From positions 1 to 36,095 of the forward strand of contig MHLP01000004.1 in NCBI GenBank assembly GCA_001821435.1: DNA of 36,095 nucleotides, given 5' to 3'. The notes below the pieces were generated by a model that saw only the letters and a program-made list of their open reading frames with translations, was not told where the DNA came from and did no database searches. Shown one piece after another: positions 1 through 9,726 of the stretch. Numbering within the stretch: position 1 is the stretch's first letter; every line of letters begins with the position of its first letter. A program made the position numbers and the translations under genes. This stretch comes from Candidatus Lloydbacteria bacterium RIFCSPLOWO2_01_FULL_50_20 (GTDB lineage: Bacteria; Patescibacteriota; Minisyncoccia; Phycocordibacterales; UBA6899).

Positions 1-68
1 TGGGACTGCGCTGGTTCGCCTATAACATGCTGGTGATTTAGGCGTACCTTGGTGACACGGGGTGTTTT

Positions 69-257
69 CTACAGAGCAAGATCGTCCCAGATGACTCGCG
101 CGTCACTTGAAAGTTCAGCATACTCCCCAGGATTTCTTTCGCCCTTACCGGCCTCATAACTCTTGAAGATACCACTGTGTGCCACAAACGGTAAGGTGAT
201 CTCTCTCGCGTGCGGATTGCGGACGGTTCTCAATTCGACCCACGGCTTCACTTGCAT
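69..257 (-). CDS. hypothetical small protein (62 aa)
   Basis: ORF track; good Shine-Dalgarno on the minus strand (AGAGGAGAATCCAAATG); no recognised domain. Confidence 0.55.
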   Translation of the reverse strand: MQVKPWVELRTVRNPHAREITLPFVAHSGIFKSYEAGKGERNPGEYAELSSDARVIWDDLAL

Positions 258-349
258 TTGGATTCTCCTCTGAATTTAGGTGAATACGCCTGTGAAAACA
301 TTATCATTTTATTTTATCTTTGTCAACCAATCCGCGCACTAAAGTTTGC

Positions 350-355
350 TATAAT
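350..355 (+). promoter_or_regulatory. -10 element (TATAAT) 6 nt before the scpA ATG; candidate leaderless promoter
   Basis: TATAATAGAGCCATGG read directly; no clear -35. Confidence 0.55.
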
Positions 356-361
356 AGAGCC

Positions 362-1159
362 ATGGAACAGCAAATTGGCGCCCCAACCATCGGGGAACAT
401 AAGGTGAATTATCACCTCAAAACCGAGCAATTCGAGGGGCCGCTTGACCTCTTGCTCACACTCATCGAAAAACGCAAGCTGTTCATCGGCGATTTTGCGC
501 TCGCGAAAGTTGCCGATGAATACATCGCCGAGATCCGCCGGTTTGAGGCATTTCCCATGAACGATGTGGCGAATTTTCTTCTTGTCGCCTCAACGTTGGT
601 GCTTATCAAATCAAAATCCATACTTCCGGAACTCCATCTCGATGCCGATGAAGAAAGCGATATCGATGATCTCAAGCGCCGGCTTGCGATGTACGAACTC
701 TTTCGCGGACTTGCACAGCATATTCGTACGAACTTCGGCAGGGAGATCATATTTGAGCGTAGCGGTCGGCCGGAGGTCATTCCCGTGTTCGCTCCAGAAA
801 AACACTGCTCATCGGCGAACATGGCGTCTGCGATGCGTGATGTCTTGGCTCAGCTTCCCAAGAAGATCGAGCTCCCCAAGGCAACGGTAAAAAAGATCGT
901 TTCGATCGAGGAAATGATGAGTCGGCTGACAACGAGGGTAAGTCAGGCGCTCAAAACCAGCTTCAGCCAATTTTCGCGGTATGAAAAAGGAAGGAGCGTT
1001 CGCAAGGAAGAACGCGTCGAGATCATCGTGTCGTTCCTTGCCATGCTTGAACTGGTGAAGCAGGGAGTCGTCCATGTCACTCAGCACGAAGATTTCGGCG
1101 ACATCGCGATCGAAACACATACGCTCGATACGCCGAAATACACCGAAAAACTCCTTTAA
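362..1159 (+). CDS. scpA: segregation and condensation protein A
   Basis: Protein from Met at 362 has the ScpA signature FEGPLDLLLTLIEKRKLFIGDF...ASTLVLIKSKSILPEL; followed by scpB. Confidence 0.92.
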   Translation: MEQQIGAPTIGEHKVNYHLKTEQFEGPLDLLLTLIEKRKLFIGDFALAKVADEYIAEIRRFEAFPMNDVANFLLVASTLVLIKSKSILPELHLDADEESDIDDLKRRLAMYELFRGLAQHIRTNFGREIIFERSGRPEVIPVFAPEKHCSSANMASAMRDVLAQLPKKIELPKATVKKIVSIEEMMSRLTTRVSQALKTSFSQFSRYEKGRSVRKEERVEIIVSFLAMLELVKQGVVHVTQHEDFGDIAIETHTLDTPKYTEKLL

Positions 1160-1190
1160 GAAAATCACTATTTACGTTACACTGCACACC

Positions 1191-1889
1191 ATGTCCATGG
1201 AACTCCCCAAATCACTTTCGGCGATACTCTTCTATCAGGCGGAACCGATGACCATCAAACGGCTTGCCGGCTTTCTGAAGCGTTCGGAAGGGGAGATCCG
1301 CGACGGGCTTCTGCTGCTTGAAGACGCTCTCCATGGAACGGGTATTCGCCTGATACGAAACGGCGATCAAGTCACGCTCGGCACCATGCCGGAGGCAAGC
1401 GCGCTTATCGAGACAATGACCAAAGAAGAGCTCTCGCGCGATCTTTCTAAGGCGTCTCTCGAAACGCTCGCCATCATACTCTATAAGGGTCCCGTGACGC
1501 GAAGCGAGATCGATTATGTGCGCGGCGTAAATTCCACATTCATCCTTCGCAATCTGCTCATCAGAGGCCTTATCGAAAGAGTTGATAATCCGGCCGACCA
1601 GCGGAGTTTTCTCTACAAGCCGACATTTCAGCTACTCGAGTATATGGGAGTGTCCCGCGTGGAAGACCTGCCGAAACACAGTGAGACCATAGCGGCACTG
1701 ACGCAATTTATCTCCACGAAGGAAGAAGAGGAGTATCGCCTTGAGCATGCCGAAGGCGTACCTGATGATACGGCGTCCGGCACAACGCCGGAAGAAGAAG
1801 CGGACGTGGAAGAAACCGATGAGGCGGGAGAAAATTTTGACGACGAAGAGCTTGAGGAACATCGCAAAAAAGATCAACTTGAAGTATGA
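1191..1889 (+). CDS. scpB: segregation and condensation protein B
   Basis: ScpB-like winged helix sequence (LSKASLETLAIILYKGPVTRSEIDYVRGVNS...LLIRGLIERV); acidic C-terminal tail; adjacent to scpA. Confidence 0.92.
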   Translation: MSMELPKSLSAILFYQAEPMTIKRLAGFLKRSEGEIRDGLLLLEDALHGTGIRLIRNGDQVTLGTMPEASALIETMTKEELSRDLSKASLETLAIILYKGPVTRSEIDYVRGVNSTFILRNLLIRGLIERVDNPADQRSFLYKPTFQLLEYMGVSRVEDLPKHSETIAALTQFISTKEEEEYRLEHAEGVPDDTASGTTPEEEADVEETDEAGENFDDEELEEHRKKDQLEV

Positions 1890-2881
1890 ACATGCTCACG
1901 GCAAAACAGACCCAGCTTTTTCTTCTTGTGCTCATTCTCGGCTTTCTCGCCGGGCCGCGAGTGATCGAGGCGCTTCAGCGCTTCGGGTCTGACGCTCATA
2001 CGCTTGCGACCGTTGGAACCAGTGGCGAAAAGAGCGATCTCGCTTCCGGCGTAGAGTCCGTCGAAAAAGAAAACCCGTACAAAAAAATTTCACTCAGCGC
2101 AAAAAGCGCTTATGTATGGGATGTAAGCGAACATGAAAAACTTTTTGAACTGAACGGCGGACTGCGTCTTCCACTTGCCTCGGTGACCAAGATCATGACG
2201 GCGCATGTTGCGACCGAATCTCTTCCGATAGGAACGGAGATCATCATCACGCCCATGGATATTCTTGCCGACGGGGACACGGGCCTCGCTGTCGGTGAAC
2301 AGTGGACACTGGAAAAGCTCCTCCAATTCACGCTGGTCGCGTCATCGAACGACGGCGCGAGCGCGCTTGCAAGAACCGCCGGCGCCCGTCTTCCGGGCGG
2401 TACTACAACGGACCCGATACTCAATAAAAAACTTTTTGTCGAGCAAATGAACGATCGCGTGCGTCTCATCGGCCTCACGGGGACTTTTTTCCGGAATGAA
2501 AGCGGGCTGGATGTCAGCCCGTCGGAAAGCGGCGCGCACGGAACTGCCCGCGACATGGCCATGCTCTTTGATTATGTCTTCCGCAAACACCCGGGAATCT
2601 TCACCGGAACGCCGTATGCCAAACTCGATATACGCTCGGAAAGCGGCATCCTCCACCATGTCAATAATACCAATCAAGATGTCAGCGGTATTGCCGGGAT
2701 CATCGGTTCGAAAACCGGATATACCGATCTTGCCGGAGGAAATCTCGTGATCGTGGTCGATATTGGTGTTGACCACCCCATTGTTATCGCCGTCCTCGGC
2801 TCGACGCAAGAAAAGCGTTTCAGCGACGTGAAACAATTGATCGCCGCCACGACCGAGTTTATCATCAACGACGTTCCATGA
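1886..2881 (+). CDS. D-alanyl-D-alanine carboxypeptidase (peptidase S11)
   Basis: N-terminal hydrophobic segment, SVTK (SxxK), SSNDG (SxN) and KTG (GSKTGYTDLAGGNL) motifs; ATGA overlap with scpB. Confidence 0.9.
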   Translation: MNMLTAKQTQLFLLVLILGFLAGPRVIEALQRFGSDAHTLATVGTSGEKSDLASGVESVEKENPYKKISLSAKSAYVWDVSEHEKLFELNGGLRLPLASVTKIMTAHVATESLPIGTEIIITPMDILADGDTGLAVGEQWTLEKLLQFTLVASSNDGASALARTAGARLPGGTTTDPILNKKLFVEQMNDRVRLIGLTGTFFRNESGLDVSPSESGAHGTARDMAMLFDYVFRKHPGIFTGTPYAKLDIRSESGILHHVNNTNQDVSGIAGIIGSKTGYTDLAGGNLVIVVDIGVDHPIVIAVLGSTQEKRFSDVKQLIAATTEFIINDVP

Positions 2882-3933
2882 TCACTGATGTCATAAAGAT
2901 CCTTGCGCCTTCCGCCATCGCCTTTGTCGTCGGTATCGCGATCGCTCCTTTCGTTGCATCATTCCTTTATAAACATAAATTATGGAAAAAAACGAGTGTC
3001 GTCCATGCGATCGACGGGAGAACGGCCGCCATTTCGAGCAAGCTCCACAATGACGAAGAACGCCGTACGCCGCGCATGGGCGGTGTCATCGTGTGGGGAA
3101 GCGTACTTATCACTATCGGCATACTCTGGACACTTTCGCTTTTCTTCCCGAGTCAGATAACGGGAAAACTGAATTTCCTTTCGCGCAATCAGACATGGCT
3201 TCCGGTCTTCGTGCTCATCGCCGGTGCGCTCTGCGGACTGCTTGATGACTATATGGTATGCAGGGATACGGGAAAATACCGGGGCGGCGGGCTTTCGCTC
3301 GCGACGCGCCTGACTTTTGTTTTTTTACTCGGCGCGCTCGGTGCATGGTGGTTCTATTGGAAACTAGGCATGGATTCCGTTCATATCCCGTTCTTGGGCG
3401 ACCTCTCTCTCGGCCTCTTTTTTATTCCATTCTTTATCCTGTTCACGATAGGAATGTATTCCGGCGGGATCATTGACGGTATCGACGGACTGTCGGGCGG
3501 GGTATTCGCCGCGATCTATGTTGCCTACACGGTCATCGCTTTTGCGGGCGGACAGATCGATCTTGCCGCGTATACATCGGTCGTTGTGGGAGGACTGCTC
3601 GCGTTCCTTTGGTTCAATATCCCCCCCGCACGGTTCTTCAATTCGGAAACAGGGACAATGGCGCTTACGACGTCGCTTGTCGTTGTCATTTTTTTGACCA
3701 AAGCGGTCATACCGTCGCTCATCATCGCGCTCCTCCTCATCATTACGAGTGCTTCAAGCCTGATCCAGGTCCTTTCGAAAAAATATCGCGGCGGGAAAAA
3801 GGTCTTTCTGGTCGCTCCGCTCCATAATCATCTGCAGGCGAAAGGATGGCCGCCGTATAAGGTGACGATGCGTTATTGGGTGGTTTCCATGATCCTTGCG
3901 GTCATCGGGGTTATTGTGGCCTTGGTCGGATAA
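2878..3933 (+). CDS. mraY: phospho-N-acetylmuramoyl-pentapeptide-transferase
   Basis: RTPRMGGVIVWG, GLLDDYMVCRDTGKYRGGGL, GGIIDGIDGLSGG and HNHLQAKGWPPYKVTMRYW; many TM segments; ATGA overlap with the previous gene. Confidence 0.92.
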   Translation: MITDVIKILAPSAIAFVVGIAIAPFVASFLYKHKLWKKTSVVHAIDGRTAAISSKLHNDEERRTPRMGGVIVWGSVLITIGILWTLSLFFPSQITGKLNFLSRNQTWLPVFVLIAGALCGLLDDYMVCRDTGKYRGGGLSLATRLTFVFLLGALGAWWFYWKLGMDSVHIPFLGDLSLGLFFIPFFILFTIGMYSGGIIDGIDGLSGGVFAAIYVAYTVIAFAGGQIDLAAYTSVVVGGLLAFLWFNIPPARFFNSETGTMALTTSLVVVIFLTKAVIPSLIIALLLIITSASSLIQVLSKKYRGGKKVFLVAPLHNHLQAKGWPPYKVTMRYWVVSMILAVIGVIVALVG

Positions 3934-4007
3934 GCGAGAAAGAAATATCTATAATATTTCCCTCAACGAAGCCGTTTATCAACACCCACACGAACAATGA
4001 AAGGGGA

Positions 4008-4013
4008 TATAAT
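4008..4013 (+). promoter_or_regulatory. -10 element (TATAAT) 7 nt before the ftsW ATG; candidate leaderless promoter
   Basis: GGGATATAATGAAATGAATGG read directly. Confidence 0.5.
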
Positions 4014-4020
4014 GAAATGA

Positions 4021-5118
4021 ATGGACCGTAGCAACAATGTCGACCGGCTCTTTCTTGGTATTGTGATCGCGCTCCTCGTCGCCGGTTTTTTCATTTTTAT
4101 TTCCGCCGCATTGGGATCACTGACGCGCGGCAGCGCTATATTCAATGGTCTCGTTTTGGGACAGCTGGGTTACGGTTTTCTCGGCGGAGGGATCATGATG
4201 TACATCACTTCGCGCATTAAATATACATTCTGGCGCAAATACGCATTCTGGATACTGCTTGTAACGATCGGACTTGCGTTGCTTGTTTTTGTCCCGGGGA
4301 TCGGTGTCGAATACGGGGGAGCGAAACGCTGGGTCTATGTCGGATTCTCCACTTTCCAGCCCGGTGAATTGCTGAAATTCGGATTGGTGGTCTATCTCGC
4401 CGCATGGCTTTCGCTTTTTCACCGCCGAATACATAAAGCGTATTTCGGCGTATTACCGCTCACGGTTTTTTTTGTTCTTGCCGCCGGTCTCTTGTTGGCA
4501 CAGCCGGATTTCGGAACGTTCGCTATCGCGGTGGCCGCGGGAATCGCTATGTTCATTACGGCGGGTGCCAGCATGCGCGATCTGTTGATACTCTTCATCG
4601 TCGTGCTTCTTGCATTCGGCGTGATGGCCGCGACCAAACCCTACTTTCTCGACCGGATCACGACATTTCTCAAACATGACGATTTTCAGGGCTCAGGTTA
4701 TCAGCTGAAGCAAGCCCTGATCGCGGTCGGATCCGGCGGACTTCTGGGAAACGGCTTCGGACAAAGTGTCCAAAAGTTCAACTATCTCCCCGAAGCATAC
4801 GGCGATTCGATCTTTGCGATTGCCGCGGAAGAATTCGGTTTTATCGGCACAACGCTTTTGATCGTGCTCTACCTTTTGTTTGCGCTCCGGGGCTTATGGA
4901 TCGGTGCTCACGCGCCCGATATGTTCAGTGGACTCTTGGCGGTGGGACTTGTTATACTCATCACAGCACAATCTTTCATCAATATCAGTTCAATGCTCAA
5001 TCTCGCGCCCCTTACCGGTGTTCCACTGGTCTTTGTGAGCCACGGAGGGACAGCGTTACTGGTTGCTATGGCTGAAGTCGGGATCGTGCTGAATATTTCA
5101 CGTCATCGGCGCCTATGA
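4021..5118 (+). CDS. ftsW: FtsW/RodA/SpoVE family SEDS glycosyltransferase
   Basis: Polytopic membrane protein with GGAKRWVYVGFSTFQPGELLKFGLVVYLA and NISSMLNLAPLTGVPLVFVSHGGTALL (SEDS motifs); between mraY and murG. FtsW versus RodA not resolved. Confidence 0.88.
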   Translation: MDRSNNVDRLFLGIVIALLVAGFFIFISAALGSLTRGSAIFNGLVLGQLGYGFLGGGIMMYITSRIKYTFWRKYAFWILLVTIGLALLVFVPGIGVEYGGAKRWVYVGFSTFQPGELLKFGLVVYLAAWLSLFHRRIHKAYFGVLPLTVFFVLAAGLLLAQPDFGTFAIAVAAGIAMFITAGASMRDLLILFIVVLLAFGVMAATKPYFLDRITTFLKHDDFQGSGYQLKQALIAVGSGGLLGNGFGQSVQKFNYLPEAYGDSIFAIAAEEFGFIGTTLLIVLYLLFALRGLWIGAHAPDMFSGLLAVGLVILITAQSFINISSMLNLAPLTGVPLVFVSHGGTALLVAMAEVGIVLNISRHRRL

Positions 5119-6257
5119 ACACAAGAACAATGAAAATAGTTTTCGCGGGGGGCGGGACAGGCGGACATTTTTATCCGATCATCGCCATTGCGGAAAAAGT
5201 CGTGGAGGTCGCCGAGCAAGAACATCTTGCCGGACTGAAACTGTATTATGCCTCCAATGATCCCTACAATAAGGATCTTCTTGCGCTCTTGCGGATCGCT
5301 TTTATGCCGGTTCCCGCAGGAAAATGGCGTCCGTATTTTTCTCTCCGGAATTTTATTGATGTGCTGAAAACATTCTACGGCTGTCTGGTCGCGCTTGTAG
5401 AGCTGGCGATCATTTATCCCGATGTCGTTTTTGGAAAAGGGGGTTACGCCAGCTTTCCCTCATTGTTTGCGGCGCGCATTCTGCGTATTCCGGTGGTCAT
5501 TCATGAATCGGACATCGTACCTGGCAAAGTGAACAAATGGATAGGAAATTATGCAATGCGCATAGCGCTTTCGTATCCGGAGGCGGAAAAATATTTTTTG
5601 CACAAGGACCGCATCGCACAGACCGGTCAGCCGATACGAAAAAAACTTCTGGAGATCCCCGCCGATGATCCATACGGGACGCTTACCCTCGAGCGGGGTA
5701 TTCCGGTCATTCTTGTCGTCGGAGGGTCGCAGGGGGCCGGGAAGATCAATGAGCATCTGATCGATATCATGCCGCGTCTTGTGCAGCATTATCAGGTAGT
5801 CCACCAGACTGGTGAAACCAATTTTGCGTGGATGAAGAAACGAGCGGAAGGCGCTCTTGCCGGCAACGCACATACGGGCCGATATCATCCTTTTGCCTAC
5901 CTTGATTCTCAGAATCTTGCTCTTGCTGCCAAAGCATCTACGCTCGTAATATCACGAGCCGGATCCGGGATCTTTGAGATCGCGATCTGGGGCAAACCGT
6001 CGATCCTTATCCCGCTCCCGCTCGCGCACGATGATCATCAGCGTGAAAATGCCTATAGTTACGCGCGCACGGGCGCCGCTATCGTCATCGAAGAGCAGAA
6101 CCTGAAATCCGAACTCTTTTTTTCTGTTATCACCGCGATCATGAACGATCAGGCCAAGCGAGAGGCAATGGAAGCGGGTGCGAGGTCTTTCGCCAAAAGC
6201 GATGCTGCGGAAAAAATAGCCCGCGTACTGCTTTCGATTATCACGAGACACATCTAA
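5115..6257 (+). CDS. murG: UDP-N-acetylglucosamine--N-acetylmuramyl-(pentapeptide) pyrophosphoryl-undecaprenol N-acetylglucosamine transferase
   Basis: VFAGGGTGGHFYPIIAIAEKV, GKGGYASFP, VVGGSQGAGKIN, SRAGSGIFEIAIWGKPSILIPLPLAHDDHQRENA; ATGA overlap with ftsW; Met at 5130 is an alternative start. Confidence 0.93.
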   Translation: MNTRTMKIVFAGGGTGGHFYPIIAIAEKVVEVAEQEHLAGLKLYYASNDPYNKDLLALLRIAFMPVPAGKWRPYFSLRNFIDVLKTFYGCLVALVELAIIYPDVVFGKGGYASFPSLFAARILRIPVVIHESDIVPGKVNKWIGNYAMRIALSYPEAEKYFLHKDRIAQTGQPIRKKLLEIPADDPYGTLTLERGIPVILVVGGSQGAGKINEHLIDIMPRLVQHYQVVHQTGETNFAWMKKRAEGALAGNAHTGRYHPFAYLDSQNLALAAKASTLVISRAGSGIFEIAIWGKPSILIPLPLAHDDHQRENAYSYARTGAAIVIEEQNLKSELFFSVITAIMNDQAKREAMEAGARSFAKSDAAEKIARVLLSIITRHI

Positions 6258-6265
6258 ACGCCTTT

Positions 6266-7639
6266 ATGCCCGATCGACGCGCACAGACAGCCGGTGCAGT
6301 GATAACCCGTTTCGCGCCTTCGCCAACAGGACCTTTTCAGGTGGGTGGCGTGCGTTCCGCGCTTTTTAATTATCTCTACGCTCGCCAGCATAAGGGGAAA
6401 TATATTCTCCGTTGCGAGGATACCGATCCAGTCAGGTCAAAAAAGGAATATGAAGACTATTTCCTTGAAGTATTCGCATGGCTCGGCCTTGAACATGATG
6501 AATATTGTCGCCAGTCGGAACGCGGCCTACTCTACGGAACATATCTGAACGATCTGCTTTCTGCAGGAAAAGCGTACATTTCGAAAGAAGAACCGAAAAA
6601 AGAAGGGGAGCGCGCCGAAGTCGTTCGTTTTAAAAATCCCAACAAGGTCGTGAGTTTCCATGACGAGATACTCGGCGATATTTCCGTCGATACGACAGAC
6701 CTTGGGGATTTCGTCATCGCGCGTGATATGCAAAGCCCGCTCTATCACTTTACGGTCGTCGTTGATGATTTTGAGATGGGTATTACCCATGTGATCCGCG
6801 GCAAAGAGCACGTGGCAAATACCCCGAGACAGATACTTATTCAGGAGGCGATCGGAGCAACAAGGCCGATCTACGCGCATCTACCGCTTATTCTTTCTCA
6901 AGACAGGAAGAAACTTTCCAAACGAGACCCCAATGTCACGCCGGCTTTAACGTACCGCGATAACGGCTATCTCCCCGAAGCGCTGCTCAACTTCATGGCG
7001 CTCACTGGATGGAACCCCGGAGGAGAACAGGAAGTGTTTACAAAAGAAGAACTGATAAAACTCTTTTCACTGGAACGCGTTCAGCGCTCGGACGGTATTT
7101 TCAATTCCGAAAAACTCGAGTGGCTGAACAAAGAGCATATCAGACGGCTTTCCAAAGAGAAGCTTACCGCGCACATCGAGACTCATCTTCCTTCCGGCAC
7201 GAAAGATCTTCCCGGATATTCCCGGGAAATGCTCTCGCGCATCGTTCCCGTCATCGCGGAGCGCATCACGCATTTCGGTGAGGTCACGCTCATGGCAAAT
7301 GACGGCGAGCTCGACTTTTATTTTAAAGCACCAGTCTACCCTAAAGAAAAACTCTTCTGGAAAGAAGACCGGGATGCCGTAAAACTCCTCAATCGCCTCA
7401 ATGTGGTAGCGGATCTCATCGGGAGAATTCATGATGCTGAATTTACCCAGGAACAAATTAAAAGCGCTGTCTGGGATTACGCGGAGACTGAGGGCAGGGG
7501 ACAGGTGCTCTGGCCGATGCGCTATGCCCTTTCCGGAAAAGACAGGTCACCGGACCCTTTCCAGCTTGCGGCGATCTTGGAAAAAAAAGAAACACTTGAA
7601 CGACTGAAAAACGCGGCCGCTATTATCGGAAAGGGTTAA
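6266..7639 (+). CDS. gltX: glutamyl-tRNA synthetase
   Basis: RFAPSPTGPFQVGGVRSALFNYLYAR, LRCEDTDPVRS, LSKRDPNV (KMSKS-type motif). Confidence 0.93.
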   Translation: MPDRRAQTAGAVITRFAPSPTGPFQVGGVRSALFNYLYARQHKGKYILRCEDTDPVRSKKEYEDYFLEVFAWLGLEHDEYCRQSERGLLYGTYLNDLLSAGKAYISKEEPKKEGERAEVVRFKNPNKVVSFHDEILGDISVDTTDLGDFVIARDMQSPLYHFTVVVDDFEMGITHVIRGKEHVANTPRQILIQEAIGATRPIYAHLPLILSQDRKKLSKRDPNVTPALTYRDNGYLPEALLNFMALTGWNPGGEQEVFTKEELIKLFSLERVQRSDGIFNSEKLEWLNKEHIRRLSKEKLTAHIETHLPSGTKDLPGYSREMLSRIVPVIAERITHFGEVTLMANDGELDFYFKAPVYPKEKLFWKEDRDAVKLLNRLNVVADLIGRIHDAEFTQEQIKSAVWDYAETEGRGQVLWPMRYALSGKDRSPDPFQLAAILEKKETLERLKNAAAIIGKG

Positions 7640-7649
7640 CTATCAAAAA

Positions 7650-8960
7650 ATGTCCCACCCAGTTCCGAGATCCGTATCATTCTCAACCATCATAGCGGCA
7701 GGGGCCATGCTTGCGGTTCTTTCCGTGCTTCTTTTTTGGAACGGACCGACCGTGACCGCGCAAACGTCACGCGTGGATGAGCTCAAGCAAAGTATTTCAG
7801 ACAATCAGAGCGAGATAGAGCGGCTTGAGGCTGAGATCGCCGACTATAAGATGCGGCTGAATAATCTCGGCACGCAGAAAAAAACGCTTCAGAACGCCAT
7901 CCAGACGCTGGACCTCACGCGTGCCAAACTTTCCAAAGACATTGAACTGACACAGGCGAAGATCGTGCGGACGAATAGCAACATCGCGCAAGTGAGCGGA
8001 AATATTTCGCAGAAGAATTTTCAGATAGAAAAAAATAAAACGGCGGTAGGGAACACGCTGAAGCAGATCAATGAAATGGATTCCGTCGGACTCCTCGAGA
8101 TCACGCTGGGAAGCGAAAGCTTATCCGATTTTCTCATGGAGATCGATGATCTCGCGCGCCTGCAGGCATCGCTCAGTGAAAACATCAAAAGTCTTGTCCG
8201 GCTCACCTCCGAGCTCAATGAGCAAAAGACCGCATATCAAAAAAATCAGCAGGAACTCCTCGCGCTGAAATCGCAATTAGCCGACCAAAAAGCGGTAGCC
8301 GACAGCCAGCGTCGACAGCAGTCAACGCTGCTGACGCAGACGAAAAGCAAAGAATCAAACTTCGCGAAACTGCTTACCGAGAAAGAAGCAAGGAAAAAAC
8401 TCGCAGAGAGTGAGATCGCGAATTTTGAGGCGCAGTTAAAGGCGGAGATCGATCGCAGAAGTTTTCCGCCACCCGGTACCAAAGTGCTCGCATATCCGCT
8501 TGATGACGTTTTCGTCACGCAAAAATTCGGCAGGACGGTAGACTCGGTGCGGCTTTATGTTTCAGGAACGCACAATGGAATGGATTTTCGCGCCACACCA
8601 GGCACACCGATCAAAGCTTCCGCAGCCGGCACAGTCGTGGGTACCGGAGATACCGACCTGGCCTGCCGGGGCGCGTCATATGGAAAATGGGTCCTTATAA
8701 GGCACCAGAACGGTCTTTCGACGTTATACGCCCATTTAGACCTCATAAAGGCTTCCAAGGGCCAGCAAGTGAGCGCTGGTGAGATCATCGGCTATAGCGG
8801 AAGCACCGGATATGCTACCGGACCGCATCTCCATTTCACCGTATACGTGGCGAGCGCCGTAGAGATAGTGAACTTGCCTAGCAAATCGTGCCCGGGGGCA
8901 GTATTCAACATGCCCGTTGCGCCGTCGCAAGGATATCTCGACCCGTTGGATTATCTATAG
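7650..8960 (+). CDS. murein hydrolase activator / M23 family peptidase with N-terminal coiled coil (EnvC-like)
   Basis: Signal/TM segment, long coiled coil, C-terminal HNGMDFRATPGTPIKASAAGTVVG...HQNGLSTLYAHLD...GYSGSTGYATGPHLHF (M23/LytM). Confidence 0.9.
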   Translation: MSHPVPRSVSFSTIIAAGAMLAVLSVLLFWNGPTVTAQTSRVDELKQSISDNQSEIERLEAEIADYKMRLNNLGTQKKTLQNAIQTLDLTRAKLSKDIELTQAKIVRTNSNIAQVSGNISQKNFQIEKNKTAVGNTLKQINEMDSVGLLEITLGSESLSDFLMEIDDLARLQASLSENIKSLVRLTSELNEQKTAYQKNQQELLALKSQLADQKAVADSQRRQQSTLLTQTKSKESNFAKLLTEKEARKKLAESEIANFEAQLKAEIDRRSFPPPGTKVLAYPLDDVFVTQKFGRTVDSVRLYVSGTHNGMDFRATPGTPIKASAAGTVVGTGDTDLACRGASYGKWVLIRHQNGLSTLYAHLDLIKASKGQQVSAGEIIGYSGSTGYATGPHLHFTVYVASAVEIVNLPSKSCPGAVFNMPVAPSQGYLDPLDYL

Positions 8961-9179
8961 GGGAAATTGCCATCAAAAGGCGCGGACACGAGCTCCGGCC
9001 CATATCCTTATTTGTTGATTTATTAATACGTCGTAAAAGATATATTGTGCGACATGATTCTATTTATAGAATCATGAGCGCGCGTGTGGTGCGGCGTTAT
9101 TGCAAAAAGAAAATATGGGCCTTTATGGGTCATTCCCTGCTTGGGTGGTTGAGCCCCTTAACCCCCTTCATGAACAAGC

Positions 9180-9605
9180 TTATATCGTATCGACGAGAAG
9201 CTGTGCGAGCGATGGGTTGATAAAATTTTCAGGTAGTTCGGCAAGCGGAAACCATTTCCAGTCGGAAAACTTCTCGGGTTCCATAAGTGTCGGTTCTTCG
9301 GTCGTCTCACAAAGAAACACCCACAGCGTGTCCAGTTCGGCCATTCCGGAAACTTCACCAAGAAACCGCCTGACCGTAAGACTTGTGATCCCTGTCTCTT
9401 CGCTTGTCTCACGCCGCAAACCATCTCCAACCGATTCCCCTGCTTCACAGCGACCGCCCGGGGTAGTCCAGACAGAAATTGTCTTCCATTTATCAGGCGT
9501 GTAGTGGCGGAGACCAAGCAGTATCTTTCCTTCACGGATGATCACCGCCGAAGAACACGTGTGCAGGTCGCCATGGTGTTCAAGTTCAGGAATAGAAACT
9601 TCCAT
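9180..9605 (-). CDS. NUDIX hydrolase
   Basis: Nudix box GGRCEAGESVGDGLRRETSEETGI; start taken at Met 9605 because the longer ORF runs through a tRNA gene. Confidence 0.85.
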   Translation of the reverse strand: MEVSIPELEHHGDLHTCSSAVIIREGKILLGLRHYTPDKWKTISVWTTPGGRCEAGESVGDGLRRETSEETGITSLTVRRFLGEVSGMAELDTLWVFLCETTEEPTLMEPEKFSDWKWFPLAELPENFINPSLAQLLVDTI

Positions 9606-9614
9606 GTTTTTTAG

Positions 9615-9685
9615 TCGGGCTAGACAGAATCGAACTGTCGCCGCATGCACCCCATGCATGTAGACTACCACTATCCGATAGCCCG
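9615..9685 (-). tRNA. tRNA-Pro(GGG)
   Basis: Minus strand folds as CGGGCTA-TC-GGAT-AGTGGTA-GTCT-A-CATGC-ATGGGGT-GCATG-CGGC-GACAG-TTCGATT-CTGTC-TAGCCCG-A; U33, anticodon GGG, G37; C1-G72 as typical for tRNA-Pro; CCA not encoded. Confidence 0.88.
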
Positions 9686-9726
9686 AGAAACTTATTTTTT
9701 ATAGCAGAACGCTTTGATACTTCGGT

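Noticed and set aside
412-822. 136 aa minus-strand ORF opposite scpA
   Set aside because: Ser/Arg-rich shadow translation of a conserved gene.
1628-1935. Several short minus-strand ORFs opposite the acidic tail of scpB
   Set aside because: Low-complexity shadow ORFs of GAA/GAG-rich coding sequence.
9100-9504. 134 aa + strand ORF
   Set aside because: Mostly antisense to the NUDIX gene.
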